From Planctomycetaceae bacterium (GTDB taxonomy: Bacteria > Planctomycetota > Planctomycetia > Pirellulales > UBA1268): a stretch of DNA of 16,131 nt. The stretch spans positions 1-16,131 of the forward strand of contig CANGGC010000010.1 in NCBI GenBank assembly GCA_947453125.1, written 5' to 3'. The notes below the pieces were generated by a model that did no database searches, was not told the DNA's origin, and saw only the letters and a list, made by a program, of their open reading frames with translations. The position numbers were made by a program, and so were the translations under genes. Numbering within the stretch: position 1 is the stretch's first letter; each line of letters starts with the position of its first letter. This document shows, piece after piece, positions 6,571 to 13,720 of the stretch.

Positions 6571-6744
6571 CTACAGCGAGCTCCCGCCGCCAGGGAGCCG
6601 GCGGCGGAGGAAGTGCATTCGTTGTTCGAGCGGCATGGCAAGCCGGCGACGGATGAGATCGTCGAGCTGCCGGTCGCTCTCGCGGGCGAGGGCAGCCAGG
6701 GCCTGACGCCGGTTTGCAGATATCTTTTTTTTGGGAGCAGGCAT
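6571..6744 (-). CDS. 57-aa basic protein coupled to the nucleotidyltransferase gene
   Basis: The protein begins MPAPKKKISANRRQALAALA and continues with a charged helical stretch (RESDRQLDDLIRRRLAMPLEQRMHFLRRRL), ending GGGSSL and TAG. The composition (11 Arg, few aromatics) and predicted helices suggest a small nucleic-acid- or protein-binding protein. The ATG at 6744 is separated by one base from the TGA of the upstream nucleotidyltransferase gene (6746-6748), so translation is probably coupled and the two proteins likely act together. From memory, AbiEii/DUF6036-type nucleotidyltransferases are often accompanied by small Arg-rich partners of this size, but I cannot name the family. The larger 149-residue frame containing it begins inside the upstream gene and is rejected. 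Partner or regulatory role is inferred. Confidence 0.72.
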   Translation of the reverse strand: MPAPKKKISANRRQALAALARESDRQLDDLIRRRLAMPLEQRMHFLRRRLPGGGSSL

Positions 6745-6745
6745 G

Positions 6746-7261
6746 TCAGGATCCGCGCCGACGGGGTGAGGAACGTTTCTTGGGAGCGGGGGGCGTGCCC
6801 GTGGAAGCGAGGGCCTGCAGCGTCCGTTCGAGAACTGGCAGCACAGCCAGATCGCGATCCCGCCCAGCGGCCCGCTTGCTGGCGATGATGTCTTCGAGCG
6901 CAGCGACGAGGAGCGTGCAGCCGTGCGGGGAATGTTTGACAGCCCTTGCCCGTAGCCCCTCGAACGACCGGACGCCGTGGATCGCCGGCATGAAGTCTGC
7001 CTGCAGCCCGGTGGCATCATCGACCATCCGATAGAGATTCGAGACGGGATAGTAGGGGCGGAGGATCACCGCCCCGAGTGCCGCGGCCACCGCTTTGAGC
7101 TTGCGGAGATTCGTGGGGGTGGCTCGAAACATGAAGTCGAAGTCGAGCGTCGTCACCGGTGCGCCGTGGATCGCCGCGGCGGCATTGCCGATCAGGACCG
7201 TCTCGAGCCTAGCGGCATCGAAGGCTTGCAGCAGGCGGACGAGGAGGGGGGCGGCATCCAT
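6746..7261 (-). CDS. Nucleotidyltransferase-fold protein (AbiEii/DUF6036-like)
   Basis: This 171-aa protein has the polymerase-beta nucleotidyltransferase signature seen in AbiEii/DUF6036-like proteins: VLIGNAAAAIHGAPVTTLDFDFMF (23-46), where GNAAA-x-HG-x-P leads to the metal-binding pair Asp40 and Asp42. A third acidic residue is likely Asp89 (LQADFMPAIHG), and the C-terminal helix LEDIIASKRAAGRDRDLAVLPVL (122-144) is typical of the family. The second Gly of the usual GG/GS is Asn (G25-N26). The last 20 residues are a basic Pro/Arg/Ser tail. Such proteins transfer nucleotides to RNA or protein in some toxin-antitoxin modules, and others are of unknown role. The start at 7261 is chosen because the family begins there; the extension to 7342 is low-complexity. 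A 57-aa partner follows after 1 nt. It is divergent from the AIM24 operon (142 nt between starts). Confidence 0.78.
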   Translation of the reverse strand: MDAAPLLVRLLQAFDAARLETVLIGNAAAAIHGAPVTTLDFDFMFRATPTNLRKLKAVAAALGAVILRPYYPVSNLYRMVDDATGLQADFMPAIHGVRSFEGLRARAVKHSPHGCTLLVAALEDIIASKRAAGRDRDLAVLPVLERTLQALASTGTPPAPKKRSSPRRRGS

Positions 7262-7403
7262 TCCCCGATCATACCGGGCTGAAATGGCGGCTGGGAGACG
7301 TTTGCGTGATGCGGGGCCGCTACCCGGAATCGATGTCCCCAAGCAAAAGCCATAGCCGCTCGGAGCGGGCGGGGAGTAGGCTCACCACCGGAGGCAGTGG
7401 GGC

Positions 7404-8069
7404 ATGGAACACACGATCATCGGCAATCCCGACCGGGGGAATGTCAGCTTCACCCTCGCCGCCGGCGAGTCGGTGATCGTCGAGGCCGGCTCGATGAGCT
7501 TCATGACCGCCGGGATGACCGTGAAGCCGCGGCTCATCGGCGGCCTGCTCACAGCCGTCAAGCGGAAGCTCCTCGGCGGGGAGTCGCTTTTTTTGAGCGA
7601 GTATTCGACCGCCACTGCGGGGGCGATCGCGATCGCCCCCGCCTTCCCCGGCACGGTTCTCTGCAAGGAGCTGCGCGGAGCAGGGGACGCCTTGCTCCTT
7701 GCGGCCGGCTCGTTTCTCGCCTGCGGCCCCGGCGTCACGCTCACGACCGAATATGGCGGCGGCCGGTCGTGGTTCTCGGGCACAGGCCCATTCATCCTCC
7801 GGGCCACTGGCTCAGGCCCCGTCTTCTTCAACACCTACGGCGCGGTCATCGAGCGCGACGTGAACGGCGCACTCACGGTCGACACCGGCCACCTCGTCGC
7901 CTGGGAGCCGACCCTCGACTACCGGATCCGCGGCATGGGGAGTGTCAAGAAAACGCTCTTCTCCGGCGAAGGGCTCGTGATGGCGTTTACCGGCTCCGGG
8001 CGGATCTTCCTTCAGACACGACAGCTGGGGGGCTTTGTCCGCTGGCTTGCCCCCTTCTGCCAGGGTTAG
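7404..8069 (+). CDS. AIM24 family protein, first of three tandem copies
   Basis: This 221-aa protein belongs to the AIM24 family (TIGR00266-type, formerly DUF124), named from yeast mitochondrial Aim24; bacterial members have no firm biochemical role. Visible family features are an N-terminal strand with AGESVIVEAGSMSFM (20-34), a Gly-rich turn with KRKLLGGESLFLSEYS (53-68), a central repeat GSGPVFFNTYGAVI, then VDTGHLVAWEPTLDYRI and LFSGEGLVMAFTGSGRIFLQTR near the end. The pattern implies an all-beta fold built of internal repeats. No signal peptide or membrane segment is seen, so it is probably cytoplasmic. GGAGG at 7390-7394, 9 nt upstream, supports the ATG at 7404. The second AIM24 gene starts 12 nt after its stop, so this is the first gene of a three-gene operon. 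The start region is shared with the divergent nucleotidyltransferase gene. Confidence 0.93.
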   Translation: MEHTIIGNPDRGNVSFTLAAGESVIVEAGSMSFMTAGMTVKPRLIGGLLTAVKRKLLGGESLFLSEYSTATAGAIAIAPAFPGTVLCKELRGAGDALLLAAGSFLACGPGVTLTTEYGGGRSWFSGTGPFILRATGSGPVFFNTYGAVIERDVNGALTVDTGHLVAWEPTLDYRIRGMGSVKKTLFSGEGLVMAFTGSGRIFLQTRQLGGFVRWLAPFCQG

Positions 8070-8081
8070 CGAGAAGACCCC

Positions 8082-8771
8082 ATGCACATCGCGCTCTCAA
8101 AAGGAGGGCTGTTCGCGAGAGCGCTTGTCTCTCTGGAGCCGGGGGAAAGGTTTGTCTCCGATGCCGGGGCGATGATCCGTGCATCCTCGAATATCGACAT
8201 CGACGTCACGACCGGCAGTCAGGGAAAGGGAGGGCTCCTCGGCGGGCTCGGCCGGCTCCTCACCGGCGACACGTTCTTCCTTTCCACCTACGAGGTCACC
8301 GACGGCCGGCCGGGCGAAGTGGGGCTGGCGCCGACCCACATGGGAGAGGTGCGTGAGGTGAAGGTCTCCCCGGCCGAAGCTTGGCTGTGCGCGGGGGGAA
8401 GCTTCCTCGGCGCCGCAAGCACGCTCACGCTCGACACCCGCTTCCAGGGGCTGCGGGGTCTGCTCGGGGGCGAGTCGCTTTCGCTCTTGCGCGTCAGCGG
8501 CTCCGGGGCGCTCCTCGTCTCGGCGCTCGGCATGCTTACGAGCATGGAGATCGACGGCGAACTGATCGTCGACACCGGCCACCTCGTCGCCTTCACCGAG
8601 GGGCTCGCCTACAGAATCGACAAGGTCGGCGGCGGCTGGATCAACACCTGGCTCTCTGGCGAGGGATTCGTGATGCGTTTCTCTGGGAAGGGGCGGATCA
8701 TCCTCCAGTCGCACAATCCCACCCGCTTCGGCCAACAGTTCGGGCCCCTCCTTCCGGAGCGCCAGTCATGA
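8082..8771 (+). CDS. AIM24 family protein, second of three tandem copies
   Basis: This 229-aa protein is a diverged AIM24 paralogue. It keeps LEPGERFVSDAGAMIRAS near the N-terminus, GGLGRLLTGDTFFLSTYE in the first third, SGSGALLVSALGML in the centre, VDTGHLVAFTEGLAYRI, and a C-terminal SGEGFVMRFSGKGRIILQS. The central SYG-like turn of the family is replaced by SALG. It starts MHIALSKGG, shorter at the N-terminus than the third copy. A weak GAGAAGA lies upstream, and the start is 12 nt after the first copy's stop. Its TGA overlaps the ATG of the third copy by 4 nt (ATGA, 8768-8771), so the last two are translationally coupled. The three products may assemble into one heteromer; that is inference from the gene order. 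Confidence 0.92.
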   Translation: MHIALSKGGLFARALVSLEPGERFVSDAGAMIRASSNIDIDVTTGSQGKGGLLGGLGRLLTGDTFFLSTYEVTDGRPGEVGLAPTHMGEVREVKVSPAEAWLCAGGSFLGAASTLTLDTRFQGLRGLLGGESLSLLRVSGSGALLVSALGMLTSMEIDGELIVDTGHLVAFTEGLAYRIDKVGGGWINTWLSGEGFVMRFSGKGRIILQSHNPTRFGQQFGPLLPERQS

Positions 8772-9487
8772 ACCACGAGATCCTCGCCGGCCCGAGCTTC
8801 AGCATCCTCGAAGTGACGCTCGCGGCGGGGGAGAAGATCGTCTCAGAGGCGGGGGCGATGGCCTGGATGGATGGGAATGTGAAGACGGAGACGACGACCC
8901 GCGGCGGGATCCTCGCCGGACTGAAGCGGGCGGTGTTCTCCGGCGAGACCTTCTTTCAAAACACCTACGAGGCCGACGGTGGCCCGGCCCGGATCGCCTT
9001 CGCCCCCGGGATGTCGGGGGAGATCGTCCCGTGGCAGCTCCAGGGGGATGAGCTACTCCTCCAGCGTGGCGCGTTCCTGGCGTCGACCGAGGGGATCCGC
9101 TGCGAGAGCAAGTCGGAGGGGCTCAAAGGGCTCTTCGCCCAGGGGCTGTTCGTGCTTCGTGCCACCGGCTCAGGGACGATGTTCTTCAGTGGCTATGGGG
9201 CGATCGACACGATCGATCTCGACGGCGGCAGCAGCTACACGATCGACAACGGCTATGTCGTCGCCTGGGAGCCGAGCCTTTCCTACCGGCTCACCCGAGC
9301 GCGGAAAATCCGCAGTTTTCTGTTCTCCGACCAGCTCCTCCTCTCCTTCTCCGGCCGCGGCAGGGTGTGGATCAATTCCCGCAGCCCACAGTCGCTGGCC
9401 AGCTGGGTCCACCCGTTCCGCCGAGTGAAATCAAAGAGCTCCGGCGGCGGCATCCAGCTCGGGCCAGTGGCCCTCGGCGGGGAGTGA
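8768..9487 (+). CDS. AIM24 family protein, third copy, with altered C-terminal motif
   Basis: This 239-aa protein starts MNHEILAGPSFSILEVTL and keeps AGEKIVSEAGAMAWMDG, LKRAVFSGETFFQNTYE, TGSGTMFFSGYGAI and GYVVAWEPSLSYRL, so it is a full-length AIM24 protein. Two positions differ from copies one and two: VDTGHLVA becomes IDNGYVVA, and the C-terminal SGEG motif becomes FSDQLLLSFSGRGRV. It also has a C-terminal extension (VKSKSSGGGIQLGPVALGGE). The ATG overlaps the previous stop (ATGA), with GGAG 8 nt upstream. The longer open frame extending back to 8381 runs through the second copy in another frame and is rejected. It is the last gene of the operon; the next plus-strand gene starts 292 nt later. 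Confidence 0.92.
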   Translation: MNHEILAGPSFSILEVTLAAGEKIVSEAGAMAWMDGNVKTETTTRGGILAGLKRAVFSGETFFQNTYEADGGPARIAFAPGMSGEIVPWQLQGDELLLQRGAFLASTEGIRCESKSEGLKGLFAQGLFVLRATGSGTMFFSGYGAIDTIDLDGGSSYTIDNGYVVAWEPSLSYRLTRARKIRSFLFSDQLLLSFSGRGRVWINSRSPQSLASWVHPFRRVKSKSSGGGIQLGPVALGGE

Positions 9488-9779
9488 GGGGCGGGGCTGC
9501 CCTCCGCCTGTTGGTACGGCCAGTGGGACGACTCTCACGTCGCCCAAAAGTGTTTTGCGTGTCCATTCGCGATCAAGCGAAGTCGCGGGATCGGAAACGT
9601 CGTGTCGTTGCCAAAGTCCAGCACCGGGCCAAACGCCCAGCTCAATCACGTACAGCCCCCATCCGTTGACGGGTTGGTGGGAGGTTGACAGACTCTCTCC
9701 GCGTCTGCATTCCCCGGACCGTTTCGCGTATCGGTCATCTGGGAACTTCTGGTTACACGAAGAAAGCGATCTCTCCGCG
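9488..9779. other. 292-nt intergenic region upstream of the membrane fusion gene
   Basis: No gene is supported here. It contains a perfect -35-like TTGACA at 9685-9690 (and a TTGACG 19 nt before it), but no -10 hexamer at the expected distance (CATTCC or similar). The open frame continuing upstream of 9780 to 9555 has no family similarity I can see and is rejected as coding. A promoter for the 9780 gene probably lies in this stretch but I cannot place it. Confidence 0.35.
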
Positions 9780-11798
9780 ATGCTCCTCTATGCATGCACC
9801 ATTTTCATGAGTGCGTTCCTGCTCTTTCTCGTGCAGCCGATCATCGCCAAACAGATCCTGCCCTGGTTCGGTGGATCGGCCGCGGTGTGGACCACCTGCC
9901 TGGTTTTCTTTCAAGTAGCGCTGTTGGCAGGCTATGCCTACACCGATTTCTCCACGCGGAAACTCAAGCCCCGTACGCAGGTCATCGTTCACGTGGTCTT
10001 GCTGCTTGTGAGCCTCGGCGTGCTGCCAATCGTCGCTGCTGCCAGTTGGAAGCCACTGGGGGCCGAAGATCCGGGCCTCCGAATTCTCGGATTGTTGGTT
10101 GCCACGATCGGGCTGCCATACCTGATGCTCGCCACCACCGGTCCGCTGGTGCAGGCATGGTTTTCGCGTTCGTTCCCCGATGGGACCGTCTACCGCTTGT
10201 TCGCACTGTCGAACTTGGCGTCGATGCTGTCGCTGCTTTCCTATCCGTTTTTCATCGAGACGCAGATCCCCACGGCCTCCCAGGCAATCTGGTGGTCTGT
10301 AGGCTACGGCCTGTTCGCACTGCTCTGTGTGGCGTCGGCCATCATGAGCCTCCGCTCCCGCGGGGCCAGCGCCCAAGCGGTCGCCGAATCAGCGGCCACT
10401 GGCGATCATGCCCCGGCACCGCACCTCCGCGACTTGTGTGTATGGCTGGCACTGTCGGCCATGGGGTCGTGGCTGTTGCTGGCCATCACCAATCACATCA
10501 CGCAGAACATCGCGTCGATCCCGTTCTTGTGGCTCGCCCCATTAGCGCTCTATCTGCTGACGTTCATTTTGTGTTTCGAAAGTGACGGTTGGTACAGGCG
10601 GAGCCTGATCCTCGTGCCGCTTGCCATCAGTCTTGGCTGGTGCGCCTGGGCTCTCCAGACCGACGATCGGCTCGGTGTCAAGATTGCCATCCCGCTGTAT
10701 CTCGTGGGGCTCTTCTTGTCGTGCATGTTTTTTCATGGCGAGTTGGCGAAGATGCGGCCGGCACCACGTTATCTGACGCAGTTTTATCTGATGGTGTCGC
10801 TCGGGGGTGCGCTGGGAGGCATCTTCGTCGGCCTGATCGCGCCGCGGGTCTTTTCCTCATACTCAGAACTCGGTCTGGGCTTCGTAGTCACCGCGTTGCT
10901 CGCTGCGTACACCTTGCGGGAGATGCCCGTCCAGGTATGGATGACGTCCATCTTGCTGGCTGGCGTGTACGGCTATCTTTGGAACTCCCAACTCGACCAG
11001 CAGAGTAAGGATGCTCGCGTGATGAGGCGAAACTTCTACGGCACGCTGCGGACCAAAGACGAGACCGATGGCAACGCCGACGATGCGGTGCGGCGTCTTG
11101 TCCATGGTGTCATTACTCACGGTACCCAGTATCTGAGCGAATCGCGGCGCGACGAAGTCACCACCTACTACGGCCCAGCCTCCGGCGTCGGTATTGCCAT
11201 CCAGATGGCCAAACCCGGCGACCGCAGGGTGGGCGTCATCGGCCTTGGAGCCGGTACGCTTGCGGCGTGGGGCAAGCCGGGCGATACATACCGCTTCTAC
11301 GAGATCAATCCGCAGGTGATCGAAATCGCGAACAGCGAGTTCACGTTTCTCAAGGACAGCCAGGCCACGATCGAGACCGTGCTGGGCGATGCGCGGTTGA
11401 ACATGGAACGCGAGGCACCGCAGGACTTCGACGTGTGTGTCGTCGATGCATTTTCCAGCGATTCAATTCCCGTGCACCTGGTCACCGCTGAGGCCATGGC
11501 GGTCTATCTGCGTCATCTCAAACCACATGGCATTCTGGCTTTTCACGTTTCAAACCGCTTCCTTCAGGTCGCACCGGTGATCAAGAAAATCGCCGAGCAT
11601 CACGGGCTCTCTTCCACGGAGGTGAGCGACGGAGCCGAGGGCACGGGGTTTTTGGGAACCGATTGGATTCTCGTCGCGCGAGACCAGGCGCTGTTGCAGC
11701 ACGAGGCGCTGGCTGGCAAGAGCCTTCCGATCGAGGATATGCCTGGACTCAAGCTGTGGACGGATGACTACAGCAGCCTGTTTCAGATTCTGAAGTGA
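9780..11798 (+). CDS. Polytopic membrane protein fused to spermidine-synthase-like domain
   Basis: This 672-aa protein has about 12 hydrophobic segments in residues 1-400, beginning LLYACTIFMSAFLLFLVQPI, followed by a cytoplasmic domain (about 460-640) with the class I methyltransferase/aminopropyltransferase fold. It matches the widespread 'fused MFS/spermidine synthase' proteins in layout and length. The nucleotide-binding loop is GVIGLGAGTLAAWG (485-498), with YEINP (507-511), LGDAR (535-539) and FDVCVVDAFSSDSIPVHL (550-567). Compared with true spermidine synthases, the GGGDG loop is GLGAG (its Asp is Ala), and the acidic VE-x-D is YEIN, so spermidine synthesis is doubtful; another SAM- or decarboxylated-SAM-dependent transfer is possible. 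No speD is nearby. The start at 9780 (MLLYACT) is the natural membrane start but has no clear ribosome-binding site. Codon choice is less G+C-biased by eye than in neighbouring genes. Its 3' end converges on the kinase gene. Confidence 0.85.
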   Translation: MLLYACTIFMSAFLLFLVQPIIAKQILPWFGGSAAVWTTCLVFFQVALLAGYAYTDFSTRKLKPRTQVIVHVVLLLVSLGVLPIVAAASWKPLGAEDPGLRILGLLVATIGLPYLMLATTGPLVQAWFSRSFPDGTVYRLFALSNLASMLSLLSYPFFIETQIPTASQAIWWSVGYGLFALLCVASAIMSLRSRGASAQAVAESAATGDHAPAPHLRDLCVWLALSAMGSWLLLAITNHITQNIASIPFLWLAPLALYLLTFILCFESDGWYRRSLILVPLAISLGWCAWALQTDDRLGVKIAIPLYLVGLFLSCMFFHGELAKMRPAPRYLTQFYLMVSLGGALGGIFVGLIAPRVFSSYSELGLGFVVTALLAAYTLREMPVQVWMTSILLAGVYGYLWNSQLDQQSKDARVMRRNFYGTLRTKDETDGNADDAVRRLVHGVITHGTQYLSESRRDEVTTYYGPASGVGIAIQMAKPGDRRVGVIGLGAGTLAAWGKPGDTYRFYEINPQVIEIANSEFTFLKDSQATIETVLGDARLNMEREAPQDFDVCVVDAFSSDSIPVHLVTAEAMAVYLRHLKPHGILAFHVSNRFLQVAPVIKKIAEHHGLSSTEVSDGAEGTGFLGTDWILVARDQALLQHEALAGKSLPIEDMPGLKLWTDDYSSLFQILK

Positions 11799-11920
11799 TC
11801 TTCCGGCACGGACTCCGTGGCGACGAGCTTGCTTTTTCATCCTGGCCATGAAGGATGGGATTCGGCCCGCGCGTCTCGGTCGTGCAATCTGGGCCCGTGG
11901 TCGGGTCGGCACAAAAACGC

Positions 11921-13489
11921 TCACCCCGCGGCCGCGTCGAGCGCCGCCTGCGCCGCGAGGAGCTTCTGGTGGCGGGCGTGGACGGCGGCGAGCGTCTTCA
12001 CGGCTGTAGGCCGGGGGAGGAAGCGGGTTGGAGTGCCTGAGTGATGGGCGGTGAGGAAGGTGGCCCAGTCGCGCGTGTCGCCGGCGAGCACCGCATTGCG
12101 GTAGGCGGCCATGAGCGCCGCTCCCCAGGCGCTCCCTTCGGCGGCGCCTGCGAGGATCGTGACCGGCGTGTCGAAGGCGTCGGCGAGGATCTGACCGAGC
12201 GCCGGCGTCTTCGTGAGCCCGCCGGAGAGAACGATCTCCGTCCGCGGATAGCCCTGTGCTGCGAGGATGTCGCTGCCGTGACGGAGATTGAAGATCGTCG
12301 CCAGGAGCATCGCCCGGGCGACGTTCCCCGGCGTGGCGTTGCGCTCGTTGAGACCCATGACGAGCGCGGTGCCGCCGCGCTGCACGCCGACGCCAGGCTC
12401 ATCGTCGATGAAGGGGAGGGCGAGCAGGCCGCCGCAGTCGTCCGGCGCGGCTAGCAGGAGCGGCATGAGCGTCTCGAAGGCCTTGCCTCCTGAGCCGGCG
12501 CCGGCGAGGCCGAACATGCCGACGACCGTGTTCATCGGCGTCGTGCCGTTGCGGATCCAGACCATGTTGATCGGCTTGCCGTCGGGGGCGCAGAAGTGAT
12601 CGACCGCGCGGGAGATCCCCTGGAAGGCCCGATCGCCGACCGAGTTGGCAACGACGCTCGTACCGAAGCTCATCGACACCTGCCCTGCAGCACCGATCAG
12701 CGAGCCGGCCAGCGCCGCCGGCTGATCGCCTTCGGCGGGGGCAAGCGGCGTGCCAACAGGCAAGCCGAGCAACGCGGCGCCGTGGGCATCGAGCGCGCCG
12801 CCATCTTCGCCCGCTTTGGCCACGGTCGGGAGGAGAGCGGCGAGCTTTGGAAATGGGCCGCTGGGTTGAGCGGCGACGAGGCGGTCGTACGCGGCGAGGA
12901 GTTTTTGGTCGTAATCAAGCGTCGCCTGATCGATCGGGAACATCCCGGCGGCGTCACCGATTCCGAGACGCCGCTGCCCGGTGAGGCGGAAGGCGATCCA
13001 GCCGGCGGGGGTGGTGAGGTGGGCGGTGCGGCGGGCGAGGTCGGAGCGGTGGCGGACCGTCCAGAGGAAGCGGGCAGAGGTGATCCGCTTCGGCATCTTC
13101 ACGCCGAGAAGCGCCGTGAGCTCGGCCGCCTCGGCCTCGTTGCGACCGTCACACCACAGCCGCGCTGGCGCAATCGCCGCTCCGTTTGCATCGGCGAGCA
13201 CCTCGCCATGCATCTGACCAGAGATGCCAATCGCCGCGACCGATAGCTCGATCCTCTTAGCGGAAAGGTCCTTCCGCAGGGCCGCCATCGCCAGGCCGAG
13301 GGCCCGCTCCCAGTCGGCCGGAGCCTGCTCGTAACATTCCGCGCCGAGGCCAGCCACCATCTCGTAGCCTGCTTCCCCCGTGCCGAGAATCTTCAAGTCG
13401 CCGTCGGTGAAGATCACCGACAGCCCCTGCGTGCCGGCGTCGATGCCGAGGTAGCCACGGGTGAATGGCGCGGAGGTAACGCTTGTCAT
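11921..13489 (-). CDS. xylB: FGGY-family carbohydrate kinase, xylulokinase type
   Basis: This 522-aa protein is an FGGY sugar kinase that phosphorylates a sugar with ATP in the cytoplasm; the closest fit is xylulokinase (D-xylulose to xylulose 5-phosphate). Segments in order are YLGIDAGTQGLSVI (13-26, phosphate loop 1), GISGQMHGEVL (88-98, the XylB-type QMHG signature), LWCDGRN (111-117), PAEGDQPAALAGS (251-263, catalytic Asp255), SFGTSVVAN (274-282), VLSGGLTKTPALGQILAD (420-437) and AAEGSAWGAALMA (449-461). Length is typical. The last 30 residues are Ala/His-rich. The ATG at 13489 fits the family; a longer frame to 13771 lacks family sequence. No ribosome-binding site is obvious. No xylose isomerase or transporter is visible, so the sugar is uncertain. 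Convergent with the 9780 gene and divergent from the surface-protein gene. Confidence 0.9.
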   Translation of the reverse strand: MTSVTSAPFTRGYLGIDAGTQGLSVIFTDGDLKILGTGEAGYEMVAGLGAECYEQAPADWERALGLAMAALRKDLSAKRIELSVAAIGISGQMHGEVLADANGAAIAPARLWCDGRNEAEAAELTALLGVKMPKRITSARFLWTVRHRSDLARRTAHLTTPAGWIAFRLTGQRRLGIGDAAGMFPIDQATLDYDQKLLAAYDRLVAAQPSGPFPKLAALLPTVAKAGEDGGALDAHGAALLGLPVGTPLAPAEGDQPAALAGSLIGAAGQVSMSFGTSVVANSVGDRAFQGISRAVDHFCAPDGKPINMVWIRNGTTPMNTVVGMFGLAGAGSGGKAFETLMPLLLAAPDDCGGLLALPFIDDEPGVGVQRGGTALVMGLNERNATPGNVARAMLLATIFNLRHGSDILAAQGYPRTEIVLSGGLTKTPALGQILADAFDTPVTILAGAAEGSAWGAALMAAYRNAVLAGDTRDWATFLTAHHSGTPTRFLPRPTAVKTLAAVHARHQKLLAAQAALDAAAG

Positions 13490-13720
13490 GGATGCGTCCA
13501 GGGAAGGTTCGGGAGAAGGATTCGACCCGGCTGGGGGGCGATCAGAAAAGCAGGGCAACGGGGGAAGGCAGGATGATACCCCGAGCCTACGGACAGGGGG
13601 CAGCGGACAGACCCAGGGACATTGCGGCGTCGCAGCCGACGCCCTACGCTCATCGATTCGGGGGGATCGACCCCGCTCCGGGGCTTGGCCCCTCAAACCC
13701 AATCCCTGCCGAGGCCCGCC
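13490..13720. promoter_or_regulatory. Divergent intergenic region with a 7-bp inverted repeat
   Basis: This 231-nt region separates the starts of the kinase (-) and the surface-protein gene (+). It holds an exact 7-bp inverted repeat, GGCGTCG (13626-13632) and CGACGCC (13637-13643), around CAGC, plus a short GGGGC/GCCCC hairpin at about 13679-13693. GAGG at 13711-13714 lies 6 nt before the plus-strand start. No clear -10/-35 pair is seen on either strand. Confidence 0.35.

Noticed and set aside
7397..8356. 319-codon plus-strand frame across the first AIM24 gene
   Set aside because: It is His/Arg-rich out-of-frame translation of two recognised AIM24 genes.
9685..9690. TTGACA as a full promoter for the gene at 9780
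   Set aside because: No -10-like hexamer lies 16-18 nt downstream; kept only as a note in the intergenic entry.
11838..11857. Inverted repeat CATCCT/AGGATG between the convergent membrane-fusion and kinase genes
   Set aside because: The stem is only 6 bp and the T-run precedes it on the plus strand instead of following it, so it does not fit an intrinsic terminator in either direction.
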